64,000 nucleotides of DNA, taken from NCBI GenBank assembly GCA_035578155.1, contig JAPWDM010000020.1:6854055-6918054 (forward strand), in the 5' to 3' direction. Within the stretch, counting starts at the first letter, position 1, and every line of letters starts with the position of its first letter. The notes beneath the pieces were generated by a model. That model saw nothing but the letters and a program-made list of their open reading frames with translations, had not been told where the DNA came from and did no database searches. Origin of the DNA: Brachynemurus nebulosus (taxonomy: Eukaryota > Arthropoda > Insecta > Neuroptera > Myrmeleontidae). This document shows, piece after piece, positions 12,595 to 24,198 of the stretch. The position numbers and the translations under genes were made by a program.

Positions 12595-12985
12595 TTTACG
12601 CGAAGATGGTCACTTTATCACAGTATCCAAAAAAATTTAAAAATATCGGTGGTTTTTGAAAAATTAACAAAAATCGTATAATTTCTTCTCTATGAAAAAT
12701 TGGGGTCAAAAGAGGCGAGAAAAGAGTAAATAGGGACAACCAGTAGGGTCGACCAAAATTGAAATTCTGATATAAAATAATTTCGAACTTTTTGTATTTA
12801 TACATTCAAAAAAGAAATAATAGGTACTTGATGATTTTCTGTAAAAATAAACGTAGAATCTAAAATAAAGTTTATAAAGTATAGAAATGTTATGCTGAAT
12901 GTATTTATAAAAATTTCGAATGACTTGAAAACCTTGAAAGTGCTCTCTTCTATGTCCCAATACATACTTCATACGTCCCTAACCA
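12595..12985 (-). repeat. Inverted copy of the GAATAGAGACAGG repeat family
   Basis: The minus strand matches 27960-28180: GGATGTATTGG-like start, GAGCACTTTCAAGG, CAAGTCATT, a TTATACTTTATA block and TGATAAAGTGACCATC. The two open frames here are shadows without recognisable protein content. Confidence 0.65.
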
Positions 12986-13439
12986 CCCCACAAACTTAAA
13001 ATAAACTTAACAATTTTTATTTTGCGTCGCGTTGGGATAATTCGCTGACGTCGCTATGTAAAATCGGAGTCAGTACCATTGGATATCCGCCGTATAAAGT
13101 AATTTAAACTATAAGAGTTTATTTCATACATATGTAATTTCTATGTATTTCCTTATTATTAAATATCATCAACCGACATTGGTGATTCTCAAATGGAAAC
13201 ACTCACTTCCACAGTCCCGGCGTGTTTCTATTTGAGAATAAGTACAGTAGTTACTAAAAAAAATACATTCTGTTTTATCCGTTTTATGTTACTATATTCG
13301 TTATATTCACATCAGTATTTTGAGATTATTAACGCCGCCAGTGGTAAAAAAGAAAACCCTTATATTTACCATTTTCCTGACCAGTTTTGTCAATTCCTCT
13401 TATATGAGTTAAATCTCCATCTTATAATACTCCATTGTG
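12986..13439. other. AT-rich DNA with a small hairpin
   Basis: At 13181-13245 the words TTCTCAAATGGAAACAC and GTGTTTCTATTTGAGAA form a 17-bp inverted pair with one mismatch around a GC-richer loop. The rest is non-coding; the 86-codon frame at 13193 has no recognisable features. Confidence 0.4.
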
Positions 13440-13726
13440 CCTATAATAAATAGGGTGGTGACATATATGCTGGACGCTGGTTGGTTCCGGCATTTTCTAT
13501 CCAAAGTTTGCGTAAAATACATTGGAAATAAATTAAATGGTAACAAAAACCATCTAGTTTAACTTAGATAGAATAATTAAATTAAAAATTTTTGATTGTT
13601 TATTAATTCATAACTTATTAATGTACTCAAAAATATTTAGTCAAACATGTGATAATTAATTTTGAAGCTTCCCGCTCCGTTTTGGATAGAAAATGGATGA
13701 CATGTCACGACTCTATTTATTATAGG
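13440..13726. mobile_element. 287-bp MITE with inverted termini
   Basis: Left end CCTATAATAAATAGGGTGGT and right end (reverse complement) CCTATAATAAATAGAGTCGT match for about 30 bp; inner blocks TTTTCTATCC also pair. No transposase. The superfamily is unclear because no target duplication was recognised. A rearranged relative lies at 9890-10240. Confidence 0.7.
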
Positions 13727-15075
13727 GACTCTAATTGTACAGATCTTATGTTGCCATCTATCGCAATCTACCACAAGCTTCATTCTTGTAATGTTTATTG
13801 TTTATTTAACGTTGGCAGAATGTGTAAATGACAAATAGTATCTTTAATAAAACGTCATTTTTTGCACAAATTAAAATTTAAAAAAAGGTGTATAACAGCG
13901 ACCAAAATGCATTAAAGTAATAGTAATAATCACTGGTAAGCATTATTTTTATTTATTTATTATTAAACAAAACAACTAATTATTATGCTTCAAAACTTAA
14001 CCTAACTCTAGTATAGGTGAACTCTTATAAAAAATTTGTGTATTATATTCTACAATGAATTCAGTTTTCATCTGTAATTGTTTTTAATTACTTGATGAGT
14101 AAATAAATAAATTATTGGTAATTTGTCAGTTTGCAAATGTAATAAAAAGAAATTATTATTGGTAGGTTTAGGTATATAACTTCATAATGTGATTACGTTT
14201 AGTTGCTAATTGAATACTATTTATCATTCAAATATTAGACAAAATTACAATTGTTTTTTTTTTTTTTTTTATTCACCAAATAAATGCACTTTTTTATAGT
14301 CATTGCGTATCAGTTAAATTTTAATCGGTTTCAGTACGAGATATTTGAATTCAAAATGTAATTTAAGACGTATTTCAAATTTCTAAAATATAAAGTAATT
14401 TTTGTTACTTAGGAAAAAAATGTTTTGTCAAGTTTACTGGCAAAAAGATTTTCAAAATACTTCTTTTGTTGAAGAAAATGGGACACAATTGTATGTAAGT
14501 TATTAAAAAAATTAGTGACTTCCGGCTTAAGAATACGATTTTTTAAATTACTTTTTGGTGAATGAATAAGTTAAAAACAGAAATTAAAAATAAGTGTCTA
14601 TAATCTTGATAAGTTTTTTTGAAATTTAGGTCAAGGCAATTCATTGTATAGTTAGTTTTTATCACTAGTAGAATAACGGGAAAATTTGCTGAAACCGAAT
14701 TTTTTCTGTGAAAATTTTAGTTCTTGTGATATAAAATTAATATGAATATCTTATGTAAATAATGCAGCAGAAGCTAAAACTTTTTTCTATTTTTTAAAAT
14801 TTAGTTTAAAAGGGCAGTTGCAGTTTAGTATGTTTTATTATTATTATTTTTTTTTTTTTTCACTTCCTAGGAGAAGCAGTGCAAAATTAAAATTTAAAGT
14901 GGGTGATATGAGTTTTGCGAAGCCCATTTCTCTGATTTATAAATTTTTTTCTTACATATGTTTTTCAAAAGATCCCCAAATAATTCTTAAGTTCTTAAAT
15001 TTATACAAAACATTATATCAAATACAGTTAGCGAACAAAAAAATAACATGATAAGTTATTTTGAAGAAATAGTAT
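13727..15075. other. AT-rich DNA, nothing recognised
   Basis: Contains T-runs at about 14254-14270 and 14850-14860 and A/T-rich unique sequence. Predicted frames have low-complexity composition and no motif. Confidence 0.4.
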
Positions 15076-17020
15076 GATAGACCAGCTCATGCCTGCCCAG
15101 AATATCAAAATATCGTCTGGTAAAATATCGTTGGTTTTCAAGATATTGACACTTTTATGGATTTTGGGAAAATCGACAATTTTGATCAGATTTTCGAGCA
15201 CCACAACTACGTGACTGGATTTTCTGAAATTCTATTTTTATTACGCAACCCTCAAGGGTTCTTTTGTAGATCACAATCCAAAGAAAGGGTAATAGACTTA
15301 ATATCTTGGAAAAAAATAAACCCTTTTAGGTCAACTCATACATAAATTACTTTTTGTTAGCTAAGTTTGACTCTTCATACTGTAAAATAAATGTACGGCC
15401 CTAGCCGGGCAAGTTATGTTAAAAAATTGCTCATTTATAGTAGTTTTTAAAATGGTCTAATATTTGCTTTGCTTTACTTCAGAAAAAAGTTATTGCTATT
15501 TTACTCCAAAAAAGGTCATTGTGAAATTATTTCGATAATTACTTTCAAATTATTTCAATTACTTGCAGACACTTTTGCGCCTACGTAAACCGAAGATAGG
15601 TGATGACCAAAGATAGAAAGTGGATAGGTAGTGGATTTTGAAAAACAAAAAAAAAAAAAAAAACAAAAAAATAGGCATTCGAATGTAAATACTTACTGAA
15701 TTAAAGTAGTTACGGATATTTATTTGAAATTAAACATAACATTGAAAATCAAAAAATGTCTTCAAATAGTCTGCTGCCAAGTCGAATCTAGCCGGTATCT
15801 TTTTGAAAAATATGTTTTTATCGCCTTGCACATCTTGCAATATTTATTTATTGTTCACATTCATTAGTGAGATTTCTTAGCTCATTTAAATTATTTATTG
15901 GTTTTGCATAGGCTTTCTTCTTTAAGCAATCCCAGTAAAAAAACGTCTAGTGGATTTAAATCTGGAAACTGGAGTCGTCACAAAATGGGACCAAGGCGAC
16001 CGATCCATCTCTGAAGATAAACTTGGGTTGAAAAATTGCTTACTTCACGTACATAATGAGCTGGATTACCATCGTTTTGAAGCCGCCTTACTCCACGTGT
16101 GGTCAAAGGAACATTTTATAAAAGATTAGGGAGTCTATTTTCTAAAAAATTATGATATAACTCTCCGCTCAGATTCCCAGGCAATTTAAAAGGACCTATT
16201 ATTTGGCCGTTCAGTGTTCCGATCCACAAATTTACCTTAAAGTGATATTGTGGTCCTTCTTCTCATAACTGAATGTGGGTTTTCGATCGCATAAGTATGA
16301 AGATTGTGCATTTTAATGAATCTATTCTTTTTGAATGTGCCTTCATTCATCCATAAAGTTGTATCTAGGAATTCTGGATTTTCTCTATCTTTTTGTAACA
16401 TACTTCAGCAAAATTGGACATGATTAGCGTAATCACGAGGAAGCAACAATTGCACATCCATGTGAATCGACTCTCTATCTTCTGTCTTCGGTCATCATCT
16501 ATTCGGTTTACGCAGGCGCAAAAGTGTCTGCAAGTAACTGAAGTAATTTGAAAGTAATTATTGAAATAATTTCACAATGGCCTTTTTTTGCAGTAAAATA
16601 GCAGTACCTCTTTTTCTAAAGTAAAGAGAAGCACATGTTGGACAATTTTAAAAACTACAATAAATGAGCAATCTTTTAACATAACTTGCCGGGGTAATGC
16701 GGTACATTTCTTTTACAGTATGAAGAGTCAAACTTAGCAAAAAAAAAATATTTATGTATGAATCGGTTTAAAAGGGTTTATTTTTTCAAAGATATTAGGT
16801 CTATTACCCTTACTTTGGATTGTGATCTATAAAAGGACTCTTCAGGGTTGCGTAATAAAAATTAGAACTTAAGAAATTCAAGTCTTGGAGCTATGGTACT
16901 CGAAAATCTGATCAAAATTGTCGATTTTCCTGAAATCTATAAAAGTACCAATATCTTGAAAACCAACGATATTTTACCAGACGATATTTTGATACTCTGG
17001 TCAAGCATGAACTGGTCGAT
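15076..17020 (-). mobile_element. Mariner-like element with very long inverted repeats
   Basis: Inverted arms of about 545 bp (15076-15620 and about 16470-17020) share GACCAGYTCATGC at the tips, AATATCGTCTGGTAAAATAT, the ACCCTYAAGGGTTC-like region, and GCGCCTACGTAAACCGAA at the inner edge. Between them lies a decayed minus-strand transposase. Arms this long are unusual for mariners, whose termini are often about 30 bp. A CAGGGTGTCCTAAAAG-type end lies just outside the right arm (17043-17060), so the original right tip may extend there and the left tip may be lost. Confidence 0.75.
15870..16440 (-). pseudogene. Mariner/IS630-type transposase remnant
   Basis: The minus strand keeps recognisable blocks in order: NPEFLDTTLWMNEGTFKKN, IENPHS, GPFKLPGNLSGELYHNFLEN, LQNDGNPAHYVREV, LQRWIGRLGPI and FPDLNPLDVFLLGLLKEE. 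These correspond to the WTDEATF, FQxDGAPAHF, RWIGRxGPxxWPxRSPDLxPxDFFLWG motifs of insect mariner-type transposases, which cut and paste DNA at TA sites. The first catalytic Asp is replaced by Asn (WMNE); the other two acidic positions remain. Several stops and frameshifts make it non-functional. Confidence 0.85.
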
Positions 17021-17140
17021 CATCCCTCCAAGGGATATCGTTGACTTTTAGGACACCCTGTATATAGATACTATATTTACAATATATCTATATAACTATA
17101 TATATATATATATAATAAATATATATATATATAGTTATAT

Positions 17141-17467
17141 ATAGTTCGTTTGCAAATAACACTGTTAGGGATTTTAATAATATCCCCGATGAAATGAACT
17201 AGTTACCGATCGCCCCCTTTAAGAAGGCATTAAAGAAATCTTTGCTGGATGAATGTCACTATGAAATTTCACGCTCTTTCAGAATCCGAAATAAAAAATA
17301 GGTCATTCCATTTGAAAAACACGACTTGAGCTCAAAATGAAGGTCAAGGTCAAATTTAAGGTCACCATTTAATATCCCCCTTCGTACCTAACAACTTTTG
17401 TAAAAGTCATTTTTTGATAGGTGGCACCTCTGGCGAGATATTTAGATGCATAGATTAAAATGGCCCA

Positions 17468-17547
<80 letters not shown>

Positions 17548-17874
17548 TGGGCCATTTTAATCTATGCATCTAAATATCTCGCCAGAGGTGCCACCTATCA
17601 AAAAATGACTTTTACAAAAGTTGTTAGGTACGAAGGGGGATATTAAATGGTGACCTTAAATTTGACCTTGACCTTCATTTTGAGCTCAAGTCGTGTTTTT
17701 CAAATGGAATGACCTATTTTTTATTTCGGATTCTGAAAGAGCGTGAAATTTCATAGTGACATTCATCCAGCAAAGATTTCTTTAATGCCTTCTTAAAGGG
17801 GGCGATCGGTAACTAGTTCATTTCATCGGGGATATTATTAAAATCCCTAACAGTGTTATTTGCAAACGAACTAT
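17141..17874. repeat. Perfect 734-bp palindrome centred on (TA)n
   Basis: The sequence is symmetric around 17507/17508: the two strands encode identical 66-residue frames (17369-17569 minus, 17446-17646 plus), and the arms outside them also match base for base on inspection. The centre is (TA)n at 17473-17544. The outer part of each arm (17141-17300) encodes FANNTVRDFNNIPDEMN, stop, PFKKALKKSLLDECHY, the C-terminus of a LINE ORF2 like 5570-5806. The inner part begins GAGTGGGCCATTTT, like a mariner-type end. Confidence 0.95.
17148..17302 (+). pseudogene. LINE ORF2 C-terminal relic in the palindrome arm
   Basis: The frame reads FANNTVRDFNNIPDEMN, a TAG, then LPIAPFKKALKKSLLDECHY and a few more residues before a stop. 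The NxxP...FKxxLKxxLLxxCYY pattern matches the last residues of CR1/Jockey-type ORF2. Its mirror copy lies on the minus strand at 17713-17867. Confidence 0.65.
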
Positions 17875-17879
17875 TTAAA

Positions 17880-18068
17880 ACCTTCAACCTGGTTTGTAAT
17901 ATGTAACAATACCTAAATTTGTAACAATTACCTAAATATTATGTAACAATCTCGATTTTGAGTACTATAATTATGTTGTAAAAAATTCTGGTCATGTGGT
18001 TCTGGATATTAATGTTTTTACGAATAAGCAAAACTCATAAATATACAAATCAATTAAGGTCAGTATTT

Positions 18069-18160
<92 letters not shown>
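17880..18160. repeat. AT-rich tail with TGTAACAAT repeats and (TA)n
   Basis: TGTAACAAT-like words recur at 17901, 17920 and 17943, as in AT-rich LINE tails, followed by unique sequence and (TA)n at 18077-18158. This could be the 3' end of the LINE copied in the palindrome. Confidence 0.4.
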
Positions 18161-18163
<3 letters not shown>

Positions 18164-18370
18164 AACTCAAATAAATCTGCTCAGTAATTTCGTCAAAAAA
18201 ATTTTTTTTTGAAAATTTTTGTCTGTTGGTGTATTCATAAACTATTAGCCTCGGGGGGTTGAAATTTGGCAGGAATGTATCTGGGGCTAAGAAATATTAT
18301 TTCCTATAAAAACAATCAACTTTGCGTCAAGGGCCGTTTTCCCTATCTTACCCGGCTATGCCCTTTCCAT
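18161..18370 (+). repeat. 205-bp dispersed repeat, copy A
   Basis: Landmarks: ACTCAAATAAATC, CAGTAATTTCGTCAAAAAA, TTGAAATTTGGCAGGAATGT, GGGGCTAAGAA, and GCCGTTTTCCCTATCTTACC. Copies B (30466-30664, inverted) and C (33772-33978) lie within the hAT-like element. The family is non-coding and unnamed here. Confidence 0.8.
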
Positions 18371-18532
18371 TTTTTCGTAAAAGTAAATTATAATATACGG
18401 TAATTACTTATATATAATTCATAAAAGAACTATCGCAGTCAGTTTTTTTCACAAACACTCAAATTATCTAAAGAGCAAAATAATATGCCTTGACTATAAT
18501 ACCACATGTTAGCCAACCAAATAAAAAAAAAA

Positions 18533-19150
18533 TACCCCTGTCGCAGCATCTGCATAACATAGCGAATTTTCTTAAATTAGATACTGGAGGATTTCATATC
18601 GCACATACGCTTTCTCAACCTCGTATATCAAAAGCTACATGTTTTAGGACACACAAAAAACATATTAAATACTGTATTTACATACTGTGTGAGTTTTTCG
18701 AGAGTTGCCATTTTTATTACAGCCAAACCGTTGATTTAATCGAAAAATTTTTCAAATAAGAATTGTAGATATCGACGGAGGCAACCGATTTCTATAGTCA
18801 GGAGCTTTATAGCTCTTATGGTTTTCGAGCTATGATACAAACTTATAGATTTTTAAATGAGACTATATTATATTAATTTTTCGATAAAACTGATCTAATG
18901 CATTAATTAACAACATAAATGAGCAAAAAAATTTTTTTTACCCAAGTTTAATTTTTCACACATTTATCAGTTAGGCGGTAAAAATATGCATATGTACTTG
19001 AGGCTACTTCAACCGATAGTATTTTTCTTGGTTACATTTCCATTACATCCAAGAAAAGAACCTTTTCCAGTACCATTTCGGTCATAAAAATTTGGTTGTA
19101 ACAGAAATGGCAACTCTCAAAAAACTCACCTGATATATACTTATCTATAT
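18533..19150 (+). mobile_element. Helitron-like 5' end and adjoining sequence
   Basis: The 40-bp end TACCCCTGTCGCAGCATCTG...GCGAATTTT is present at 18533-18573, but the body is unlike the other members and no GCTAA end was found. The following sequence includes CTCAACCTCGTATATC, close to a block in the Harbinger relic at 26430-26792. It may be a truncated copy with foreign sequence attached. Confidence 0.5.
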
Positions 19151-19151
19151 A

Positions 19152-19215
<64 letters not shown>

Positions 19216-19305
19216 TAGCCAACTTTAATGGGTGTAATTAGCATAAATCTTAAGCTCATAATGATGAAAACACGGATTTAAAATGTTTTTTTTTTTTTTT
19301 TTTTT
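19150..19305. repeat. (TA)n and T-run
   Basis: (TA)n at 19158-19212 is followed by non-coding DNA and a T-run at about 19286-19306. Confidence 0.8.
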
Positions 19306-19680
19306 TTGTGTCCACAAATTGGGAGTTTTTAGATACGAGGTGGAGACAGAGTACGCGCGATATAAAAATCTGTATCCATCTAAAAGATTTTAACTCTTTA
19401 ACAGTAAAAAACTTTCAAAATCGGTTGGGTAGTCTATTCTTGACATTTTTGGGACCCCCGGATTCTGGCGAACCTCATATTATAACATAATTTATATTCA
19501 TCTAAAATAGTTTAGCACTCTAACAATTAATAAATTTTCAAAATCGGTTGGGTAGTTTCTTTTTGTGGTTCGCAATAATCTAACCGGCCTCGTATTACAT
19601 AACCAGAGTTCATGTAAAATTGTTTAACTTTCAGACAGTAAAAAATTTTCAAAATCGGTCTAGTAGCTACTTTTTGAATT
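19306..19680 (+). repeat. Harbinger scrap plus diverged 120-bp repeat units
   Basis: The first 45 bp (ATTGGGAGTTTTTAGATACG onward) are the reverse complement of the 3' end of the Harbinger relic near 26745-26790. From 19370 three diverged units of the 120-bp repeat follow (CAAAATCGGTTGGGTAGT, CATCTAAAATAGTTTAG, GGGACCC), in the orientation of 10831-11324. Confidence 0.6.
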
Positions 19681-20696
19681 ATTTTTAAGTAGGTACCTAT
19701 CTAAACAAATGTTCTCCCTTTTTCGCTTTAAGTGCAGTATTTTGAAAATACAGTTAACACCCATACTGGGTGGAAACTGTGTGCTACACCCCGTTGGCAG
19801 TAAGGAAACTGTGTGCTACACCTTGGCAGTGTATTTTAACTTTGACTCATGATCAGTTTTTTATTTGAAACGGTATAGTATAAAATCGAAAAGGGTCTTT
19901 TTGTTTTGTTTTGTTTTTAAATTGTTAATTTTTTTCATGTAGTTTAGGAAATATAAGTTGATATACCCACATTAAAAAATTTTATGAACGATTATTCCTA
20001 AAAGCTTCACATTTTTCTCCATTTAGAGCCATAAAACTATCAAAAATAATCATTTTTGTTTATGTCTGTGACTTATAAAATATTAAATATAAAAATCTAT
20101 TTTAAAAAATGAAATTATTTCCCGCGTTGCTATATATGATTATTATGATTTGACGCGCAACGACATCGGACAGCTTAATACGCAGACGCAAAATGGCTGA
20201 CATCATTATCTGAAATAGTGAAATGTGTAAATGATTTGTGTGTCAAAATGCAATTTACCTAATTAATTATATAAAAATATATTAATTACTTGTATTATTT
20301 AAACCAGTGATAAGACAATATACATTTAAATCTTATGTGATAATATTAAAGTGTTCTAAAAATTGAATAATTTTCATTCTTTTGTGAATAATTTTTAGTT
20401 TATTTGTGACATAATTTTTTTTAACATAACTGTGTATTTATTATTTAAGAAAACTTAAAAAAAACATTTGGATTTATTGTCGTTGTTCTTGAATTTATCA
20501 CAATGCATTTCATTCAATTGTGTAATTCAATTAATGAAAATAAAATAAAAATGTTACGAATAAATGTGTATTCTTTAATTACTTATTTTCAGATTACAAT
20601 ATTACATAATACCTACATAATAATGCCAAGTTGACATACATTTAACTCAAATAGGAAAAATTTTACAGCACAAAAACAGTAGTTCGGTGTGTCCAC
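19681..20696. other. Unique-looking AT-rich DNA
   Basis: Two short copies of AACTGTGTGCTACACC occur at 19767 and 19807. Near 20150-20210 a GC-richer patch (CGCGCAACGACATCGG...ACGCAGACGCAAAATGGCTG) contrasts with its surroundings, but no ORF of useful length follows the ATG. Confidence 0.4.
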
Positions 20697-20770
20697 GGTA
20701 ACTCACGTTACCAAGTGAATCAAAATTTAATAGTTTTTGTATTATAACAACACTAAGTTAAAACATTTTT

Positions 20771-20849
20771 TAATTGGAATTTTTCCTAGTATTAGCATGA
20801 TGATCTGCTTTTACCATCATTTTTTTTAAAGCTTTTGGATTGTCCACAA
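20771..20849 (-). CDS. Candidate terminal exon, unrecognised protein
   Basis: On the minus strand a pyrimidine-rich stretch ending TTTCAG is followed by an open frame VDNPKALKKMMVKADHHANT and a few further residues, ending in TAA at 20771-20773. The composition (Asp, His, Lys, Asn in amphipathic order) looks more like protein than the surrounding AT-rich noise. No family is recognised. It would be the last exon of a minus-strand gene whose other parts lie at higher coordinates. Confidence 0.25.
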
Positions 20850-21587
20850 CTGAAATAATAATTTAAACATTTCGGTAACTCACGTTACAAAAAAGGGACA
20901 GTACAAAATTTACTTTTAAGTCAATTGCTTTTTTCTGCTTCCGATTCAAAGTTACAAGAATAATTTTTTTTTATATTCAACCTGTGTGTGTTATATAGAA
21001 GATGATAAGTTTGTCAAAATTTTCCTATGCCTGTAGAAGACTATTATTAAAATTCCATATCAATGTCGGTAACTCACGTTACGGTAACTCACGTTACATT
21101 TTGTCTTCATTGGAAAATAGTCTGAAAACAGTTATATAAAATAATTATTATTTGTATACATTACTCAAATCAATGTATACAGTTTTTAAAAGAATATTTT
21201 ACAATGTTGAAGCCCTTTTTTTATATAGAAGTAATTTTAGAAAAGAAGTGTTTGGGCAAACAAATTAAGCGACACGAAATACTAGGAAAGTTTTATTATT
21301 ACTAAATATCAGAATAACAGAACAATTTTATAATACCTGTTATAAATTATAAAATACTAGTCTTAAACAATAGAAGTTTTAAACAGAAGGTGAAAAAGTA
21401 GCCTATTTATTTTAATCCTACAATTTATAGTAGGCTGTCTTATAATACTGGTTAAAACATTTCTAAATTCATAATGGGAAACCCTTACTGTTTTTTACTT
21501 CTCTTTAATATTAACTGATTTTTTGAACTTCTAGTACATCCTACCACCTTTCATTTCAATTTCTGGGTAAGGAAGTACATTTAAAAC

Positions 21588-21736
21588 CTGTTAACACTAA
21601 CAAAAGTAACGTCATTTTCATCTATTTTGAAAAGTTTATAATTTTGTCCAGAAACACTCTTCAAACACATAACTTTTGCTTCAGGGGTGGCATCCTCATT
21701 ACTCTGGCACACATCATTTCTCGAATAAAGAAACAA
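21588..21736 (-). CDS. Candidate internal exon, unrecognised protein
   Basis: The minus strand has a TTTCTTTAG acceptor at 21737, then 49 open codons (LFLYSRNDVCQSNEDATPEA, later GQNYKLFKIDENDVTFVSVN), then CAG|GTTTTA as a possible donor. Immediately downstream, in another frame, VLNVLPYPEIEMKGGRMY reads on, so this could instead be a frameshifted pseudogene. The pattern (short beta strands, DENDV, VLPxPEI) resembles C-terminal domains seen in some repeat-derived insect proteins, but I cannot name a family. Host gene or transposon relic is undecided. Confidence 0.35.
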
Positions 21737-21968
21737 CTAAAGAAATAACTCCTATTTAAGAAACTCCGTAACGTGAGTTACCATTCTGGTAACTCACGTT
21801 ACAATTTTTAGGTACGTTAAATTTACATTTTTGTTTTTTGTAAAAATATAAAAAAATTAGTTCTGCAATCAATGAGTTATTTGTGAAGAGAATACAAAAA
21901 ATCATATGTCTGAGTCCAATTTTCTAAAAGTTACAGAAACAAATTAATGTTTTGGTAACTCACGTTAC

Positions 21969-23868
21969 AGTTACTGGGTTGCTAATCTTTCATCCATTTC
22001 ATAATTTTATGAAATTAGTTTGAATTAAAAGCTTTAGGGTTATAGTTACCTTAGATCCTGTAGATTATTCTTCTTTTATCAAAACTTCTCAACTTTCAAC
22101 TATAACCGTAACATTATTCTTAAAAAGGATACAAAAAAATCAACACACCATTAACAATCAACATAGCCTCCAAACAACTGGCAAAAAACAAACAAAACAC
22201 AAGTTCCCTGCAAAAACACAGTGGTGCCCACTTCCTACATCTAATACACAACACAATACCAGTAATATTATAATTTTATCATATTTTTTATTTTTTCATG
22301 TTATGGACCTTTTGTTGTGGGCAGACCCAGTTTAAGCTTCTGCAAAATAAAAATTTTAGACCTAAGATACTTTGGCTTGTGGCCACAGTATTATTATTAG
22401 GCTTTCCGATCTCTGGCCAAAAAATCGATCGTGTGGATCATTTCGAATCGTAAAACCAAAAATCGATGCAGGAGAAAATCCCATGAATCCAAAATTTGAC
22501 TCAATTTTCTATAAATGAATCATAAAAGTGGTAAAATTATTTGGCAACATAAATAGTTAAACATATTTTACAATAATTTTGGAAAAATATAAAACAAAAA
22601 TTAAATTCGAAAAGATCGATCTCCGATCCCGTAAATTTTTTACGATCTCTATATCGATTTGGTCTCTAAAGAATCGTGAATGTTATGAATCTTAAGTTTT
22701 GTGAAAAACTTTGACAATAGAGTTAAATTGCATATAAAATAATAAAGGCTTTTATAATCAGGCTATTATTTGAAATAAGTATTTTCTTTACTTAATTTTT
22801 TTTTATGGTGTTATTACTTAGCTTTTTCGTAATTTAAGATTTTTCTGTGAAATAAATAATTTCAAAAAATATGAATTTATGAAATTTGTGATATTTCTGC
22901 GATAGTGAAAATGAAATTCTTACCCACAGGACTGGCACACAGAAAGATGATAAGTTTTCAAAATACACATAAGTAAGTACCGAAATCACATAAAATTTGA
23001 ACAAGATACATTTGAACAGATTTAGAATACTAATTAATCAAGTGACCTTGAAATTTGAATCGATTTTCACTGACGTAAGTTTTAAGATTACATACTTACC
23101 AATTTATACAAAAATCTTTCATGTTGGGATCAATTATTTATATATTCCCTTCTTCATATTTGAAAAAATATGGAATTTTAATGGTTGTGACATTCTGAGA
23201 TACTACTTATATTACAAAATGTCAAATGTCAAAAATTTACCATTTTTCAGTAGAAATAATATGAGGCGTTGAAACTAAAACTAACCTTCTTTACTTTTGA
23301 TCGAAAATGAATTGGTGATGGAAATTGAATTCTTCAGTCTGCATTGCTTAGCAGTTTAATCAAACAGGGGTTTACTTCAAATTATAGTTATAGCAAAACT
23401 GGCCTAGCTAGTAATTTGTGATAAAACTTGTCGTTTCCAGTTTTTTTTTTTTTTTTTTTTTTTTTGTTGAATAACTCGTTTTGTACGAATTAGGTGAGTT
23501 TCGTTTTAGAACGCCTTATATCATTTGAATTCAAAACAAAAACAAAATGACAATCTAGATATTGACAGTTGTCTAGTTTGTTTATAGATATATAAAACCC
23601 CGTTTATGCTCACAGATAATATAAAAGATTTATTCGATTAAAAAAAAATTATAGTATAATTGGTCAAAATTTCATTATATAATGATTCTCTTATAATTTT
23701 TAGATATTATTTTTAGTATTTTTTAAATCAGTCGGATCAAAAATTTTTAATACATATTAAGGGCAATCTAAACGCAGTCTACGGTATACATGTAATGAAA
23801 GTAAATAATATGAGGTATGTTAAGCTGGTGTTAGACAAAGACAAAAAATCTTTAACCCAAAATTTTAG
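21969..23868. other. AT-rich DNA, nothing firmly recognised
   Basis: Near 22425-22660 ATCGATC-type words recur in both orientations, without a defined element. A T-run lies at 23440-23465. The 91-codon frame at 22997 is Ile/Phe/Tyr-rich and unsupported. Confidence 0.4.
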
Positions 23869-24198
23869 GCGTATTCCGATATACACTGTGAGTACTGCAC
23901 CAGTAGTGTCATCCGTTCCGTAATGTGTTGCCAGTGCTCTGTCACAGTGCTTAAAACATTCATGACGTTTCCTTGACGTCATTGATGGACGCCATTTTTT
24001 TACTGTAAGCACTGGTTTCACAGAGGTAAGGCACTCACAGTAGTGGAGTAACCAGTATACTGTAGATTTGTTCCGTTATTCATGATTGACAGTACACTGA
24101 AATATGACAATTTAAAATGGAACGCTCTTGCCAGTGTACTGGCGCGACGTCGTAATTTACCGTGCTTCCAGTACTGGCAGTATATATCGGAACACGGC
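23869..24198. mobile_element. 330-bp MITE with inverted termini
   Basis: The left end GGCGTATTCCGATATACACT and the complement of the right end, GCCGTGTTCCGATATATACT, pair for about 30 bp, continuing into GAGTACTG/CAGTACTG. The interior has several CCAGTGC/GCACTGG mini-inversions, giving strong secondary structure. No transposase; superfamily not determined. Confidence 0.75.

Larger units (their letters stand above)
20697..21968. promoter_or_regulatory. Seven copies of a GGTAACTCACGTTAC near-palindrome
   Basis: Copies at 20697-20712, 20874-20888, 21068-21082, 21083-21097 (direct, abutting), 21768-21782 (inverted), 21788-21802 and 21954-21968. GGTAAC and GTTACC form 6-bp half-sites around TCAC; the first copy has both in full. 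Exact conservation in both orientations within otherwise non-repeated DNA suggests a protein-binding site cluster or a dispersing short repeat. On the minus strand most copies could also encode (C)NVSYR, so a coding origin is not excluded. No factor is identified. Confidence 0.6.

Noticed and set aside
20150..20215. Promoter and start of a gene at AAAATGGCTGACATC
   Set aside because: The frame stops after six codons and no donor-like splice site was convincing.
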